A DNA stretch of 64,000 nucleotides, taken from the NCBI RefSeq assembly GCF_011745365.1, contig NW_024468918.1, forward strand, positions 620,001 to 684,000. The letters are read 5' to 3'. Below, piece by piece: positions 47,641 through 57,836 of this stretch (the first letter of the stretch is position 1; each line of letters opens with the position of its first letter). Below the pieces are notes generated by a model, which made no database searches, was not told where the DNA came from, and was given only the letters and a program-made list of their open reading frames with translations. Source of the DNA: Cryphonectria parasitica EP155. Lineage: Eukaryota > Ascomycota > Sordariomycetes > Diaporthales > Cryphonectriaceae. Position numbers and translations under genes: made by a program.

Positions 47641-47941
47641 TTAGCGTTCCGAGAACTCGACCTCGCCCCTTGGACTGGGCCACTGGCGCCGCCTCTCTTC
47701 TTCCTTGCCAGAGGTAAAACACATCAGTCATGGTAAGTGGTGCCAAAGAATTGTGTGAACAGTGAATAGTCATTATCCTCACAGCAGCTGGGACCCCATC
47801 ACGGCGTCGCTGGCAACCGCAGAAGCAGCAGAACAGGACGCCGGTGAACACAATGGGTATGATTGCAGCAATAGTGATCCAAACAGGGTCAATACCGTTG
47901 CCATCCGAATTATCGTCTCTTGTTGCTGATATGGGTGACAT
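47641..47941 (-). CDS. Small single-pass membrane protein, 73 aa, cysteine-rich
   Basis: Exons 47941-47783 and 47703-47641 join in phase 0 across a 79-nt intron (GTGAGG donor, GCAAG acceptor). The protein has a polar N-terminus (MSPISATRDDNSDGNG), one transmembrane helix (VWITIAAIIPIVFTGVLF) and then CCFCGCQRRRD, a juxtamembrane Cys cluster typical of palmitoylation. It ends in a short charged tail (EEERRRQWPSPRGEVEFSE). The positive charge after the helix puts the tail in the cytosol. I do not recognise a family; the exon model is supported by the phase match and the sudden end of charged, coding-like sequence. It is too small for many gene finders. Confidence 0.7.
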
Positions 47942-48605
47942 TGTCTTGCACTGTCAGCGCGAGGGCCATAGAAGGAAGGAAGGATTGTTGGGGGTATGAA
48001 ATCAACTTAGAGGGCGGCAGCAGCAGCAGCAGCGATGAGAGTTCCGCTCAAGTATTAGAAAATGTCACAAAAATTAGACCTATGAGAGCTGGTAAGGGTA
48101 CAAATATTATCCATGGATGATAGTGAAGGTAGCCACCATGAGACATGCGAACAAGGCCAGACGGTGTGAAGCTGCCGTTCCACTATTATGACCTTCTTGT
48201 AGCAAACTTCCAGTGCTCTGCATATAACCACAATCACCGACACCTTTCATGTGTCATTAGCCTAGTTTCAGTTTGTTTGGGGAGCTTTTTGAAACTTGAC
48301 GGTCACTTTGTCTGCAATCACCTCAATCAAGACAAACATTCAACGGCCGTAAATTGGAAGTACAGTTCGTATATTGGTAAACAACTTCCTAAATCCCTAG
48401 TACATGGGCTATATATGTAAAGCACTCTTTATGGTCCATAGTCTGCCCAATTATGAAAGATATGCGACCAGGTAGGTCGATTTCCTTCATATCCTACCAA
48501 AAAAAAAGTCACAACAAAACCAACACACGCAAGCCCGCTCGTCCAACGCGAATCCATCATCTGTCCTGGCCAAGTAATTAATGGTAGATGTATCCAGGTT
48601 CATCT
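47942..48605. other. Intergenic, no gene seen
   Basis: Promoter of the small membrane protein gene and 3' flank of the second FAD monooxygenase. AT-rich; contains a short GCA repeat near 48017-48032. Confidence 0.5.
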
Positions 48606-49943
48606 TCATTGGTGATTCAGGCCATTCATGGCCCCTGTTGTGGACCCGTACTCATACTTCAGCTCAGGATAATCTGGCAGCTTCCACCCGCCACCAAATT
48701 CATCCGACGAAAAGCGCTCAATGAGTTTATGAAGCCGTAGGGTTGAGATCAAGCCAAGGACAACTTGTCGCAGCCAGACTCCCCATTCGCCGTCAGCATA
48801 CGCCATGGAGGGCACACCCGGGCGCAATTTCTGGCACTGCGTGACAAAGGGCCGGAATACCGCCTCGTAAGACTCGAGCGCCACGTCGATGGCCCGTCCG
48901 TGGTCCTGCGAGGTGGCGCTGCCGCTCTGCTGCTGGTGATTGAGCTGTCTCGAGATCTCGCCAGCGAGCACGTAGGGACCCACAAGCCCAAGAGATGTAC
49001 CGATGCCGCTGACGGGGGAGGCACAATAGCCAGCGTCACCCAAGAGAACCACCCGGCCCTTAGCCCAGTTGGACATCTTGACTTGGCCGACCTTTTGGCT
49101 GTAGAAGTCGTCTGCCTCTGTGGAATGCAGCATTCCCTCCATCAGCCTGGGGACCTCCCATCCGGCCCCTCGGAACTGGTCTGCATAGATCTGCTTCTGC
49201 TTCTTGGCGTCGCCAGACTTCATCGCCTCCTCCAGCTCCGTTAGCTCATCGTTGGGGTCGAGGATGCCGAGATAGACCTGCATGGTCTTGGGATTATCGA
49301 CTCTGGTCGCAATGAGGCGGCGGCGGGGTAGCAACAGCACCCTCGCGTAGTTTTCGTCCTTCTCTGTCTTGGGCACAGTGAAGTAGCTGATGAACAACTT
49401 CAAATCGTGGAAGGCGTCGTCCTGGTCGGGGCCACGCAGTTTTCTCCTCGTTTTCGAGTTCTGCCCGTCCGCACCGACGAGGAGGTCAAAGTCGCCCTCG
49501 GTCCCGTTCGACAACTTCACATGCACGCCATCTCCATGCTGCTCAAAGTCTTCGATCGTTGTGCCGAAGATATAAGTGCATTTCTCCTTGGTGGCGGCAT
49601 AGAGGATTCGCACCAGGTCGCCGCGCATAATCTCAAACTCGGCCGTGAAGCTCTGCCGGCCCTTGCCCGACAGATTGGCCTCGAAGAGGGCCTTGACGTT
49701 GCCCCTTTCGTCGATGAACTTCAGGCCATGCTCATGCACAACCTTTTCCCTGACCGCTGGCTCCAGGCCCATCCTGCGCATGGCGGTCAGCCCCTGGCCT
49801 CGGATGTCGATCTGTTGGCCTGAAGCGCGCAGATCTGGGCTGCGCTCCACGATGGTGATGTCGCAGTCAAGCTTGGACAGCCAGTAGCCCAGCGCTGGGC
49901 CGCTGATACCGCCGCCGACGATGAGGACTTTGAGGGGAGCCAT
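48606..49943 (-). CDS. FAD-dependent monooxygenase (FAD_binding_3 family), paralogue of 14494-15786
   Basis: Single exon, 445 aa. The dinucleotide site is VLIVGGGISGPALGYWL, then DITIVERSPDLRASGQQIDIRG. EFEIMRGDLVRILY is shared almost word for word with the paralogue. The mid motif is FDLLVGADGQNSKTRR and the second FAD motif is VVLLGDAGYCASPVSGIGTS. The C-terminus ends in the same W-x-LPDY pattern (WKLPDYPELKYEYG). A Gln/Ser-rich insert (QLNHQQQSGSATSQ) follows the FAD site. The start MAPLKVLIV is at the first ATG of the frame. It probably hydroxylates an aromatic or polyketide-like substrate, but none can be named. No biosynthetic core gene is nearby. Confidence 0.9.
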   Translation of the reverse strand: MAPLKVLIVGGGISGPALGYWLSKLDCDITIVERSPDLRASGQQIDIRGQGLTAMRRMGLEPAVREKVVHEHGLKFIDERGNVKALFEANLSGKGRQSFTAEFEIMRGDLVRILYAATKEKCTYIFGTTIEDFEQHGDGVHVKLSNGTEGDFDLLVGADGQNSKTRRKLRGPDQDDAFHDLKLFISYFTVPKTEKDENYARVLLLPRRRLIATRVDNPKTMQVYLGILDPNDELTELEEAMKSGDAKKQKQIYADQFRGAGWEVPRLMEGMLHSTEADDFYSQKVGQVKMSNWAKGRVVLLGDAGYCASPVSGIGTSLGLVGPYVLAGEISRQLNHQQQSGSATSQDHGRAIDVALESYEAVFRPFVTQCQKLRPGVPSMAYADGEWGVWLRQVVLGLISTLRLHKLIERFSSDEFGGGWKLPDYPELKYEYGSTTGAMNGLNHQ

Positions 49944-51334
49944 GGCAGGGTGAAGATGTGCTAAGACTTGTTATAGACTGGTGGGAAAATTGAGAAGGCC
50001 GGTATTGGATTCTGGTCAACGTTGCGAGTTTAGTTCCTGTGGCCAAGTGATAAATTTCGTCGAATTGTTAAGCAGTATGATTAAAAGAAACCTGCTGGTC
50101 CCCATATGACACGACAGTGGTCAGAGAGGGGTCAAATATTTATAATTCCGTCCTCCATGCGCTTCTGTCACACGAGACATTCATGCATCGAATCGTCACA
50201 CTGGTGTTCTGATCGGCTATAAAGTGAGGCAACTATCTCGGGGTAGGCTTTGCAGGGAGTATAAGAGAGACGTTGGTTGCATTTCCCGGCCCTCACTACT
50301 GTGTACACTCGGACATCGGTGTACATGGACATCCCATCTTGCCGAGTCCGAACAACAAGATGCGTCTCATACTTCTACTCCAGCCCGCCTGTTTGGCTGT
50401 AGACGACGTCACCACTTTTTTCATGCCCTGTAAAAAGCGCTATGTATGCTCCCGGGCTCGGACCTTCGGGGCCGGAGGCACCAACGCTTGGCGTCTATTC
50501 ACCCAGCGGATCGTGCCGTGGCGTCCGCCTGCCACATGTTACTGTGTGGTACACAGTAAGCGTCATTCATTTTCTATTGCAATCATCTTGGTTTTATTTT
50601 CCTTGAAAGCATGCCTTGCAGAGGCAAACACCTATCGAGCTATCCAGGTCAATAACACAATTTTACAGATAAAGCCATGGCAGCAAAATATGAGAAATAA
50701 AAGACTACTAGATTCTCAAGCGCAATAAGCAAAATCTCAATATTTGAAAATTCAAAAGTTTCTTGTGCTTGTATAAGCTACCGCCCAATCGCCCTTTCCC
50801 AAAAGCAGTGCGAAATTCACAGGCGAAAATACAGTGTACTCTTTGATATAGAACCCCCTTTTTCCCTTCCCCTCCCTCTCTTGCTAACAACCACTGGGTA
50901 CTCACTCAGTGAGTGGTACGATTCCCAGAACAAACGCCAAATCCTAAAATGTCTTTCTAAGGATACAAATGTAATTAAACCCAAAAAGGACAAAAAGTTG
51001 AAGAAGAAGAGAAGTTAAAAAAACAAGACGGTAAAGAGGCTAGCCTGGCTAGCCTCTCATGCTTCCACCGGCTGATCCATCCCAAAGGACGAGGCCATAG
51101 AGACTGCTCTTCAATCGAAACTGAATAGCTGTCTTTGCTAGCTTTCCGACGAGGTCCAGGTTGGGCTTTGGTCATAGTGTCCTCGCATCAGGCACAAGGA
51201 CTGCCTAGAGCATTCGTCGGACCGTGAGGAGATCTCACGGAAGTTGCACAAGGATCAGCGTCAAGAGTAATGACTGACGGCTCAGATGGTGTTCATTTCT
51301 CGAGTTGAAAGAGTTGTGACTCGCGGCGGAAAAC
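49944..51334. other. Intergenic region with an uncertain small ORF
   Basis: 1.4 kb. A TATA-like GGCTATAAAGTG (about 50216) precedes a plus-strand ORF (50273-50728). An internal ATG at 50360 in this ORF gives a hydrophobic start (MRLILLLQPACLAV) and several Cys. Its composition is not convincing, so I do not call it a gene. The rest is AT-rich. Confidence 0.4.
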
Positions 51335-51481
51335 TTAGAAGCGAGGGATGGCGCGCTGGTGCAGCTCATGGGCTCCCTGGCGGTGGGGGACGATGCCGTG
51401 CACCCTCTGCTCGATGGGCAGGGCGGTGGTCGCGCTCATCAGGCTGGCGACGACAGCGGTGAAGAAGATAGTGGCACGCAT
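51335..51481 (-). CDS. Small predicted secreted peptide, 48 aa
   Basis: The ORF starts at ATG 51481 with a classic signal peptide (MRATIFFTAVVASLMSATTA, cleavage likely after TTA-L or TTALP). It leaves a mature peptide of about 28 residues rich in His, Arg and Gln (EQRVHGIVPHRQGAHEL, then HQRAIPRF) and no Cys. Codon third positions are strongly C/G-biased, unlike the flanks, which supports coding. The leader upstream contains a GTG trinucleotide repeat (51612-51634). No family is recognised; it could be a secreted signal or effector-like peptide, or a short precursor. Below the size limit of most gene finders. Confidence 0.55.
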   Translation of the reverse strand: MRATIFFTAVVASLMSATTALPIEQRVHGIVPHRQGAHELHQRAIPRF

Positions 51482-54235
51482 CTTGAGAGAGGAAGAGAGA
51501 GAAAAAAGAGGAGGTTGGAGGATTTGAGATTGTCTGTTGAGTGTGGAGATGATCCTAAGCTGTGAAGCAGACCGAGAAGGTGGTGTGAAGGAGATGGAGA
51601 AGTGGTGATGAGTGGTGGTGGTGGTGGTGGTGGTTGATAGAAAGTGTGGTCATGAGCAACCGACGTGCATATATGTATTTCCTTCTGTCGCGATTGTTCC
51701 TGCTGCAGCTATTTTGGCACCCATGACATGATTCACAATGGCAATCTTGTGAGTGTGCAATTCCCATATGCTCCCATTCTGGGGAACATTCTGAAACGGA
51801 ACCAGCTAAATGGATCTATCTTGTCAGACTCACGGCCGAGTGCGGGCCAACAACATCCTCTCGAGCCGTGTGTGCACGCGATGCCTTTGCCTTCTACACT
51901 CTTTTTCGCTGCTCTGGGGGTGGGTTTTTTTTTTTAGCCTGACCGAGTGGTCGACCCAAGGAGACCATCAGGGTGACATTATTAACCGAACAGGCTATGT
52001 ATAGCGACAGGGCCGGGACCTGTTGGACGCAAGCGGGGTCGCGGATGTCAGCTTACAACCAAGACGCCCACAGCACTAGGAAATTCCCAGTCAGTGTCAG
52101 GATTCATAATTTTGTATCCGCCTTGTGATAGGCTGTGGCTGTGACATGCACTCATTTTTAGAATTGCTCCTGGTCAATAATCATACGCCACCAATCCCGC
52201 GCTTTCACATGCTGATATTCTCCCAAAATGTTACCGCTATGCTCGATACATATTCGCTGATGGTGCCCTTGTTTTGCTTTTTCTTATTCATCTCGGAAGG
52301 AAAAAAGGAGAAAAAAAGGAGAATACAACCCAAACAATAAAAAAAATATAAAAAATTGACCCTCTACTTGCATCCAACTCCACGATTTCACAGTGTCAAA
52401 TTAAGAAGTTGACGAGTATCATAGAACTCGTCTGCGGACAGACGATAATCCAAGGCATTGCGAGCAAGGCGGAAGCCCAGCCTCCGCTGAACAAAGTTGG
52501 CCTTGAAGATACACCAGACAGATATATTGTCACGCTCCTCGTTTACGCTATCGAGGGCAGAAATTGAAGATGCCGGCGAGTACTCGGGCAGAGGACGGTA
52601 AGGACCAATATCCACCGAGTGAGGCCGACTCCGCTGTCCGGTGCCGTCCGTCCTGTTGTTGGTATAGCTAGGTTGGCGGGAACAAAGTTTACATTTTGTC
52701 TTCAAATGTATCTCAATTCTCCTACTCATTTAGTTGATTGAGTAATTGAGTATGTATCAGTCCATATGGTCCACAGATGTTCCAATGGGGCAGAATCATA
52801 GACAATAGCCACAAAAGAGCTTCAAGCAGCTTTCGAGCCAGCTTTTCATCCTTGTTTCCCTTCTCCCCTCCTAGATCGAAGTATGCACAATGGCTTCTCC
52901 TCCTCTTCCGCCTTCCGCTCTTTCTACAATTAAAGAAGAACGTCAGAGCTTCCCAGGATGGAGAGGCGGCTGGCTGCTCGCTCGTCGTCTTAAGATCTGG
53001 CCTCCGCCGTTTACTAAGGAAAATTAGGGCTGACGACAGGCCCTGCTATTCTCAGTGTTTGCACTGTTGATTAGCTCCCATTTGATTTCCAGTTCTTCTC
53101 AAATGGCGGCTGTTGGTCAATTTCAGGTGTAGTTGAATATGCAAACACGATGATGAAGCATTATGAAGGCCGGAAGAGAGGTCGCACGCACAGTTCCAAA
53201 TGATCATAAACACTGACTTGGCCCACGCCGCAGCCGACCACCGGGTGTGGAAGTGCTATCGAGGATACCGATGCCGAGTATCCAAACGACAAGCGAGGTT
53301 AAGAATCTATTCTTTCTGAGTGTGAGTTAACCAATAAATTATACTGTAAATATCATTCTTGATAGTGTACACTTGGTCATGCCTGCTGCCAATGTCATTA
53401 CAAGCCCCGAGTATTTCATCACTTCCAGGCCTAAGTTAAGTCTTCGTGCAAGCTAAGTCAAGATCTTGCATTGAGTTCGAGTTCAAATACAAGGCCTGGA
53501 ACTGCAAAGGTTTCAAATTGAGTCTCTTGGTCAATATTAGATTTGCGAGGTGAGTTGTTATGGCTAGGCTGAAATTGGACATATAACTGCAAGAGATCCA
53601 ACATTGTCCCAAACTTTTCAAGACTGCCCATCCAGGAAGGCTGTGCACCCTGATCCATCGTGGCGCGAGGTAGGATCATACAATGTGGAAGGATCGCCAA
53701 GACGGTCTCAGCTCTCTGGCCCATTAAGTCAAGCTTGGAGGCCGGGTCTCGTTGCTCTGGGCCCGATTAATTAAGAGTCTGGCCAACAAGAAAGGTCGGG
53801 TGAGACGAACCACGACTCTGACCGCCGAAGCCGCAAGTTGTCTCTCGTACGTGGTAGTTCAATCTCAGTTTCACCCTTTTCGAGGATGACAGCCAACTCT
53901 TAACATAAAGAACAAAGGACGAGAACAGCAAGATCCAAACTGGCGCCCCCAAAGAGACTAAATTTTAAAGCAAAACTTACACAAGACAAGAGACGCGAAA
54001 TAAGAAACGGAATACAGTAATTAATAAACGGCTTAGGGTTGGTGTTTGCCAGGGAACGCTTTCAGGGCTGCAACGACGCCGGACGACTTTGGTCGCAGTT
54101 AGTACTGATCATCACGGGCCAGCAACATATTTACCAGTGATGCCATTTGTTAGTGCAGTAGCTAATACGTGTGATCTACCGTCACACTCTCTTTCGCCAT
54201 TTCCGCTGCGCCGACTCCCCCCCTCCCCCGGGGCC
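51482..54235. other. 2.7 kb intergenic region, no gene supported
   Basis: AT-rich with only motif-less ORFs. One minus ORF (52388-52729, 113 codons) has an ATG and a helical-looking C-terminus but no family I know. Contains the GTG repeat at 51612-51634 and A-rich sequence at 52300-52360. Confidence 0.45.
51612..51634. repeat. (GTG)n trinucleotide repeat
   Basis: About 7.5 GTG units directly upstream of the 48-aa secreted peptide ORF, on the minus strand a (CAC)n tract in its probable 5' leader. Confidence 0.8.
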
Positions 54236-54547
54236 TCAACAACCTCGCACCCTAGTCTTCTCCTTCGACACATAACCTTCCTCCCAGGAGTCACAGTCGT
54301 CTATGCCGACTCCGACAATGCCGATTTGCTTCACTTCGTCCCTTCTAAGAAGGCAGAGATCAGTGTCGAACTCTGTCGATCCGTCTCGCCTGATAACCTT
54401 TGCGTCCTCTGGATCAAACTGCTTAGAAAGAGTCTCACTTGAAATCCAGCCAGAGGCAGCAGTAGAAGTGACTTAACAAAGTTCCCCCTGTGGCAAGGGC
54501 ACAGCGATAATAGAGGCTGCGAGAAGGAGCAGTGCCGTGATCTTCAT
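54236..54547 (-). pseudogene. Small secreted cysteine-containing protein with an in-frame TAA
   Basis: From ATG 54547 one frame runs 104 codons to TGA 54236-54238 and is broken only by TAA at 54473-54475. The first 17-19 residues are a clear signal peptide (MKITALLLLAASIIAVPLP). After the TAA the frame stays open and protein-like (SSETLSKQFDPEDAKVIRRD, DLCLLRRDEVKQIGIVG). It holds three further Cys, which with the one just before the stop make four, an even number suited to disulfides. This is the layout of a fungal candidate effector. The TAA fits a CAA to TAA change. A very short intron (GTTAAG donor, 45 nt, poor GAG acceptor) is an alternative, as is a true 24-aa product. Confidence 0.5.
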
Positions 54548-55291
54548 GTTAGGGAGCAATGAGACACAGTGTAGAGACGAACTTGGTGATGCTTGGGGTG
54601 TGGAAATGGAACGACAACGCCAGGCTCTATACATACAAATAGCAGCTAATCATGTACAACTTGCGGACCGTAATTCACAATCTCTAGCCTTTTTTTCTGG
54701 GCACAATACCAGTATCAGTCGGTAAACTCTCACTTCGTTGTCTAGCAAATATGGAGTGATCAACCCAAATATCTAGGATGTGCTGTGAGAGCTCGAGAAA
54801 CAATCTTAGCCGCTGCCAAACGACAAAAGCCGCGAAAGTGGTCATCAAGGTACAGACGCAGAGTGAGTCTGCATACAAGAGAGCTACATTATTGAATAGA
54901 GAAGCAGCAAATATTGGAAATATGAGATGATTGACCATGTGCTGAAAACGAACCCCAGCATTGGTTCTACAAATTGCCAAACATAGCCTCCGTGATATAT
55001 ATCAGAGTAGTACTAAAAATTGAAAATACCAAAAACAAACACATATGTAGATATACGCTCGCAAAGCAGAAGTCTTGTGGGCAACCCGATCCAGGATATA
55101 GTGGGAGGAAATACAGGAGTGGCTAAAAACGGGAAACGGAAATGGAAGACCCTGGGCAAACACAGTCGCCAAAATTGTCAAAGCACAAGAGGCAAAAAAT
55201 TCATAGGAACATGAAAATTAATGAGGATAGACAGGGGCAATGCAAACGAAGACAGGGGAAAGAGCAAAAAGGTTGGGTGAAAAAAGCAAAA
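54548..55291. other. Intergenic, no gene seen
   Basis: Upstream of the broken secreted-protein ORF and downstream of tRNA-Ser. On the minus strand TTTT and T6 runs follow the tRNA 3' end (55280-55291) as a Pol III terminator. Confidence 0.5.
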
Positions 55292-55395
55292 CGACACCAG
55301 CAGGATTCGAACCTGCGCCCCCGAAGGGACTGGCTTATCTGTTAACTACAGTTGTAATTAGCAGGCCAGCGCCGTAACCACTTGGCTATAGTGCC
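55292..55395 (-). tRNA. tRNA-Ser(GCT) with a 23-nt intron
   Basis: On the minus strand the acceptor stem GGCACTA (55395-55389) pairs with TGGTGTC (with G-T pairs), then discriminator G as in serine tRNAs. The D-arm is GCC...GGC. The anticodon stem CTGGC/GCCAG carries anticodon GCT at 55362-55360. A 23-nt intron (55358-55336) interrupts at the canonical site one base after the anticodon. The long class II variable arm CCC-TTCG-GGG is diagnostic for Ser. The T-arm is GCAGG-TTCGAAT-CCTGC with B-box GGTTCGAATCC. It decodes AGC/AGT. Confidence 0.93.
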
Positions 55396-55798
55396 TGAGA
55401 TAAGGAATTTCCGAAGTCTAGCAACTATATTGTACATACTTTTGAGGAGCGCTGTGTATCGGGCATGAGCATGTATGACATACATGTAAGACACGCAATA
55501 TTTTATACCGTCTCGAGAAGTCTGGTTTTATCTTGAGATTGCTCAAGGCTGCATACAATACTTGAGGCCTCATTTTGGCAACTTTAATCTTACACTCATG
55601 CTATGAGGTCTGTCATACTCGGCTACACAAATAATAATCGCACTATGAGACAATGAGGCGACCAGATATTATACAAAAAATAACTTAGTAGAACAGGGTA
55701 TCAAATAACCGCCCATTTCCGGGATCGACTCTGTTTTTTCCTGAGGCCGTTCTCAAACGTTTCCAGACAAACAAAAAAAATAAAAAATCATGAGATAA
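55396..55798. other. Intergenic, no gene seen
   Basis: AT-rich flank between tRNA-Ser and the 3' end of the seven-transmembrane protein gene. Confidence 0.5.
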
Positions 55799-57836
55799 CT
55801 ATTCCCTTGACCGCGAGAAGTTCTTGGACTGTCTGCCAAATAACTTGCCTCCTCTGGCGGCGTCAAGAACATCTATTCTTGTAGAGAACCGCACTTCGGG
55901 TCTCTGGATGGGCAATATCGGCCCAGAATCGTCACTGTGCTCTGGGCCCATCCGTTGGTAATCATCTGGCACTGGCAACGAGTCCTGCGTGTCCGTCCTG
56001 GATACCGTCTCGCCATCTACACTCTTCTTCTCCACGATGGCGGACAGTCCTGCGGCCACTTGGACCGGACTGCTGGCGGTCTCACGCGGCGGTCTGAAGG
56101 AGTGCGCGTGGGTCGTAGATGTCGTGTATATCGACGTCGGTGGTGCTCTTGGGACCACTGGCAGGGGCTTCATGCCGGAGTTTCGGATATTGAAGCTGCT
56201 GGACCGCTTAGGCATCTCACCCAGCGAGATCTCGCCAGGGTCCGAGAAGTCCTCCACTTCGTACAGCTGTGATGTGCGTGTGCGGTTGGCTGACGTGATG
56301 ACAAGAGACCTCTCGACGATGATGCCACCCTCGCAAGCCGAGAGGGCGGCTGCATCTTGCGTGGCGCGACGGCGACCGAAACAAGAGCAACACCCCCTCG
56401 TCGAGCCTTGGGACCGTGATTCACGCCACCGTCTTGGCAGTATCAAGTCCACCACCTTCCGTCGCGAGACCGCTGTGGTGCCGAAAACAATGTACAGAAA
56501 GATCCCAGGTGTGGTCCCTGGCATAAATAAGAACAAAGTCTGGTTCGCCCGCCCTGTGCTCAAATTTGGGGTCGTAGCCTTTGAGTCCTCGATGTTGCTC
56601 TTCAGTGTCGTGATTTGAAACAGGGCATTCGTGACTTCGAAGACGCTATAGATCGCTGTCAGCTTTGATCTTGGAAGTTTACGTGAGAATTTTATTCTAT
56701 TATGAGCAGACTCACGCAAGGAGCACGAAAGCAATCGTGAATCGGACCAGGAGCCAGCGGTCGTAGAGCCCCTTATTTCCCCCAGAGCTGGCGACTTTGG
56801 AGCTTGCCTGCGAACTGTGTCCTGCTTGTGAACTGCCGCCGGAGTTGAACCTTTGAGGGCTCCATTGTGTGAACTTTTGTCTGGAGCGGACATATCGCAA
56901 GGTAACCGCTATCATAAGACAGCTCGAGATGGCCAGGCTGAGCATTACTAGAATAATTGAAACATCAGCCAAATCATGGCGCATACTGGTTTGGGACAAA
57001 CAGTACTTAGAGGTTCGACTCACAGGGTAGATCAGCTATGAGAATGAATACCACGAAGTTCTGTTTCAGAGAAGGAATACGTAGGCAGAGGATCGTGACC
57101 AAGGGCAGCAAAAACGACACGTATTTCCCTGCAACGTGAATCTTTCGGAAAATACGCCGAAACTTGCGGTTCTCGCTGACCTGATACGTCAATTGACAAA
57201 GCTCGACTGCCCTGGATGGCGTTTGTCAGACAAGAGTCATGATTATTCAGTATTTCGTGCGCATCAGAGAAGCAACACACCAAAACATGACAAGCATCGC
57301 TTGCACATTGTAGGAATAATACTCTGCCATTCTGTGTTAGCGACAAGGTCCTCCTTCGCATCGTACAGGTGATAGTATACAGGACGTACGTAAGTAGTAC
57401 AGGACCAGATCAACACCATAAGACCCGCCAGCTATGGCCAGTTCTGGGTCGTCTCCGGGCAGTCTTTGTTTGATATGGAATTGCTCGGTTACGGTGTCGA
57501 TGTACCAAGTTATATCTCGACTTTGTTGAATAATGGAAAAGGTATTGCTGAAGAGTGATGATATGGCAAGGAGGGCAAGGTCTGTGATTGGGATATGAGC
57601 TCAGTATCGTGTTCGGCGTGTACATGTGATCGGAGATAGGCACATGATGAATCGAATAATTAAAACATAATTATAAAAGAAGAAAAGAAGGTAAACTGCT
57701 TACATGACCATCCTTCGTGGTGAGACCATGTCAACCACAGCAATAGGATGCTACATATCCAGCTTGACGACGCCCAGATCAGTGAAATCGCCGCTGCAAA
57801 TTCGGCGCCAGCAGGTAGCTGGTTGATGCCAGGCAT
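55799..57836 (-). CDS. Putative seven-transmembrane integral membrane protein
   Basis: Six exons are read: 57836-57704, 57581-57390, 57323-57281, 57211-57024, 56947-56716 and 56645-55799. All junctions keep phase and give 544 aa. TM1 is EFAAAISLIWASSSWICSIL and TM2 is YLALLAISSLFSNTFSII. TM3 is reached through VDLVLYYLQYYSYNVQAML. TM4 is YVSFLLPLVTILCL and TM5 is split by intron 4 (FILIADLP/LMLSLAISS). TM6 is LVRFTIAFVLLAVFEV and TM7 is TPGIFLYIVFGTTA. A long cytosolic tail follows, Ser/Arg/Pro-rich, with a CCSCFGRRR palmitoylation-like cluster. The layout resembles fungal orphan GPCR-like membrane proteins; it is not the Ste2 or Ste3 pheromone receptor by any motif I can see. The ligand and G-protein coupling are unknown. 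The exon 3 acceptor was chosen to fit a strong GTACGT donor and family-like sequence. Confidence 0.78.

Noticed and set aside
50273..50728. Plus-strand ORF with a TATA-like box upstream and a hydrophobic internal start
   Set aside because: Signal-like start is internal to a longer frame, codon bias is weak, and no family is recognised; noted only in the intergenic entry.
52388..52729. 113-codon minus-strand ORF
   Set aside because: Begins with ATG but has no motif, lies in AT-rich DNA, and no intron or neighbour supports it.
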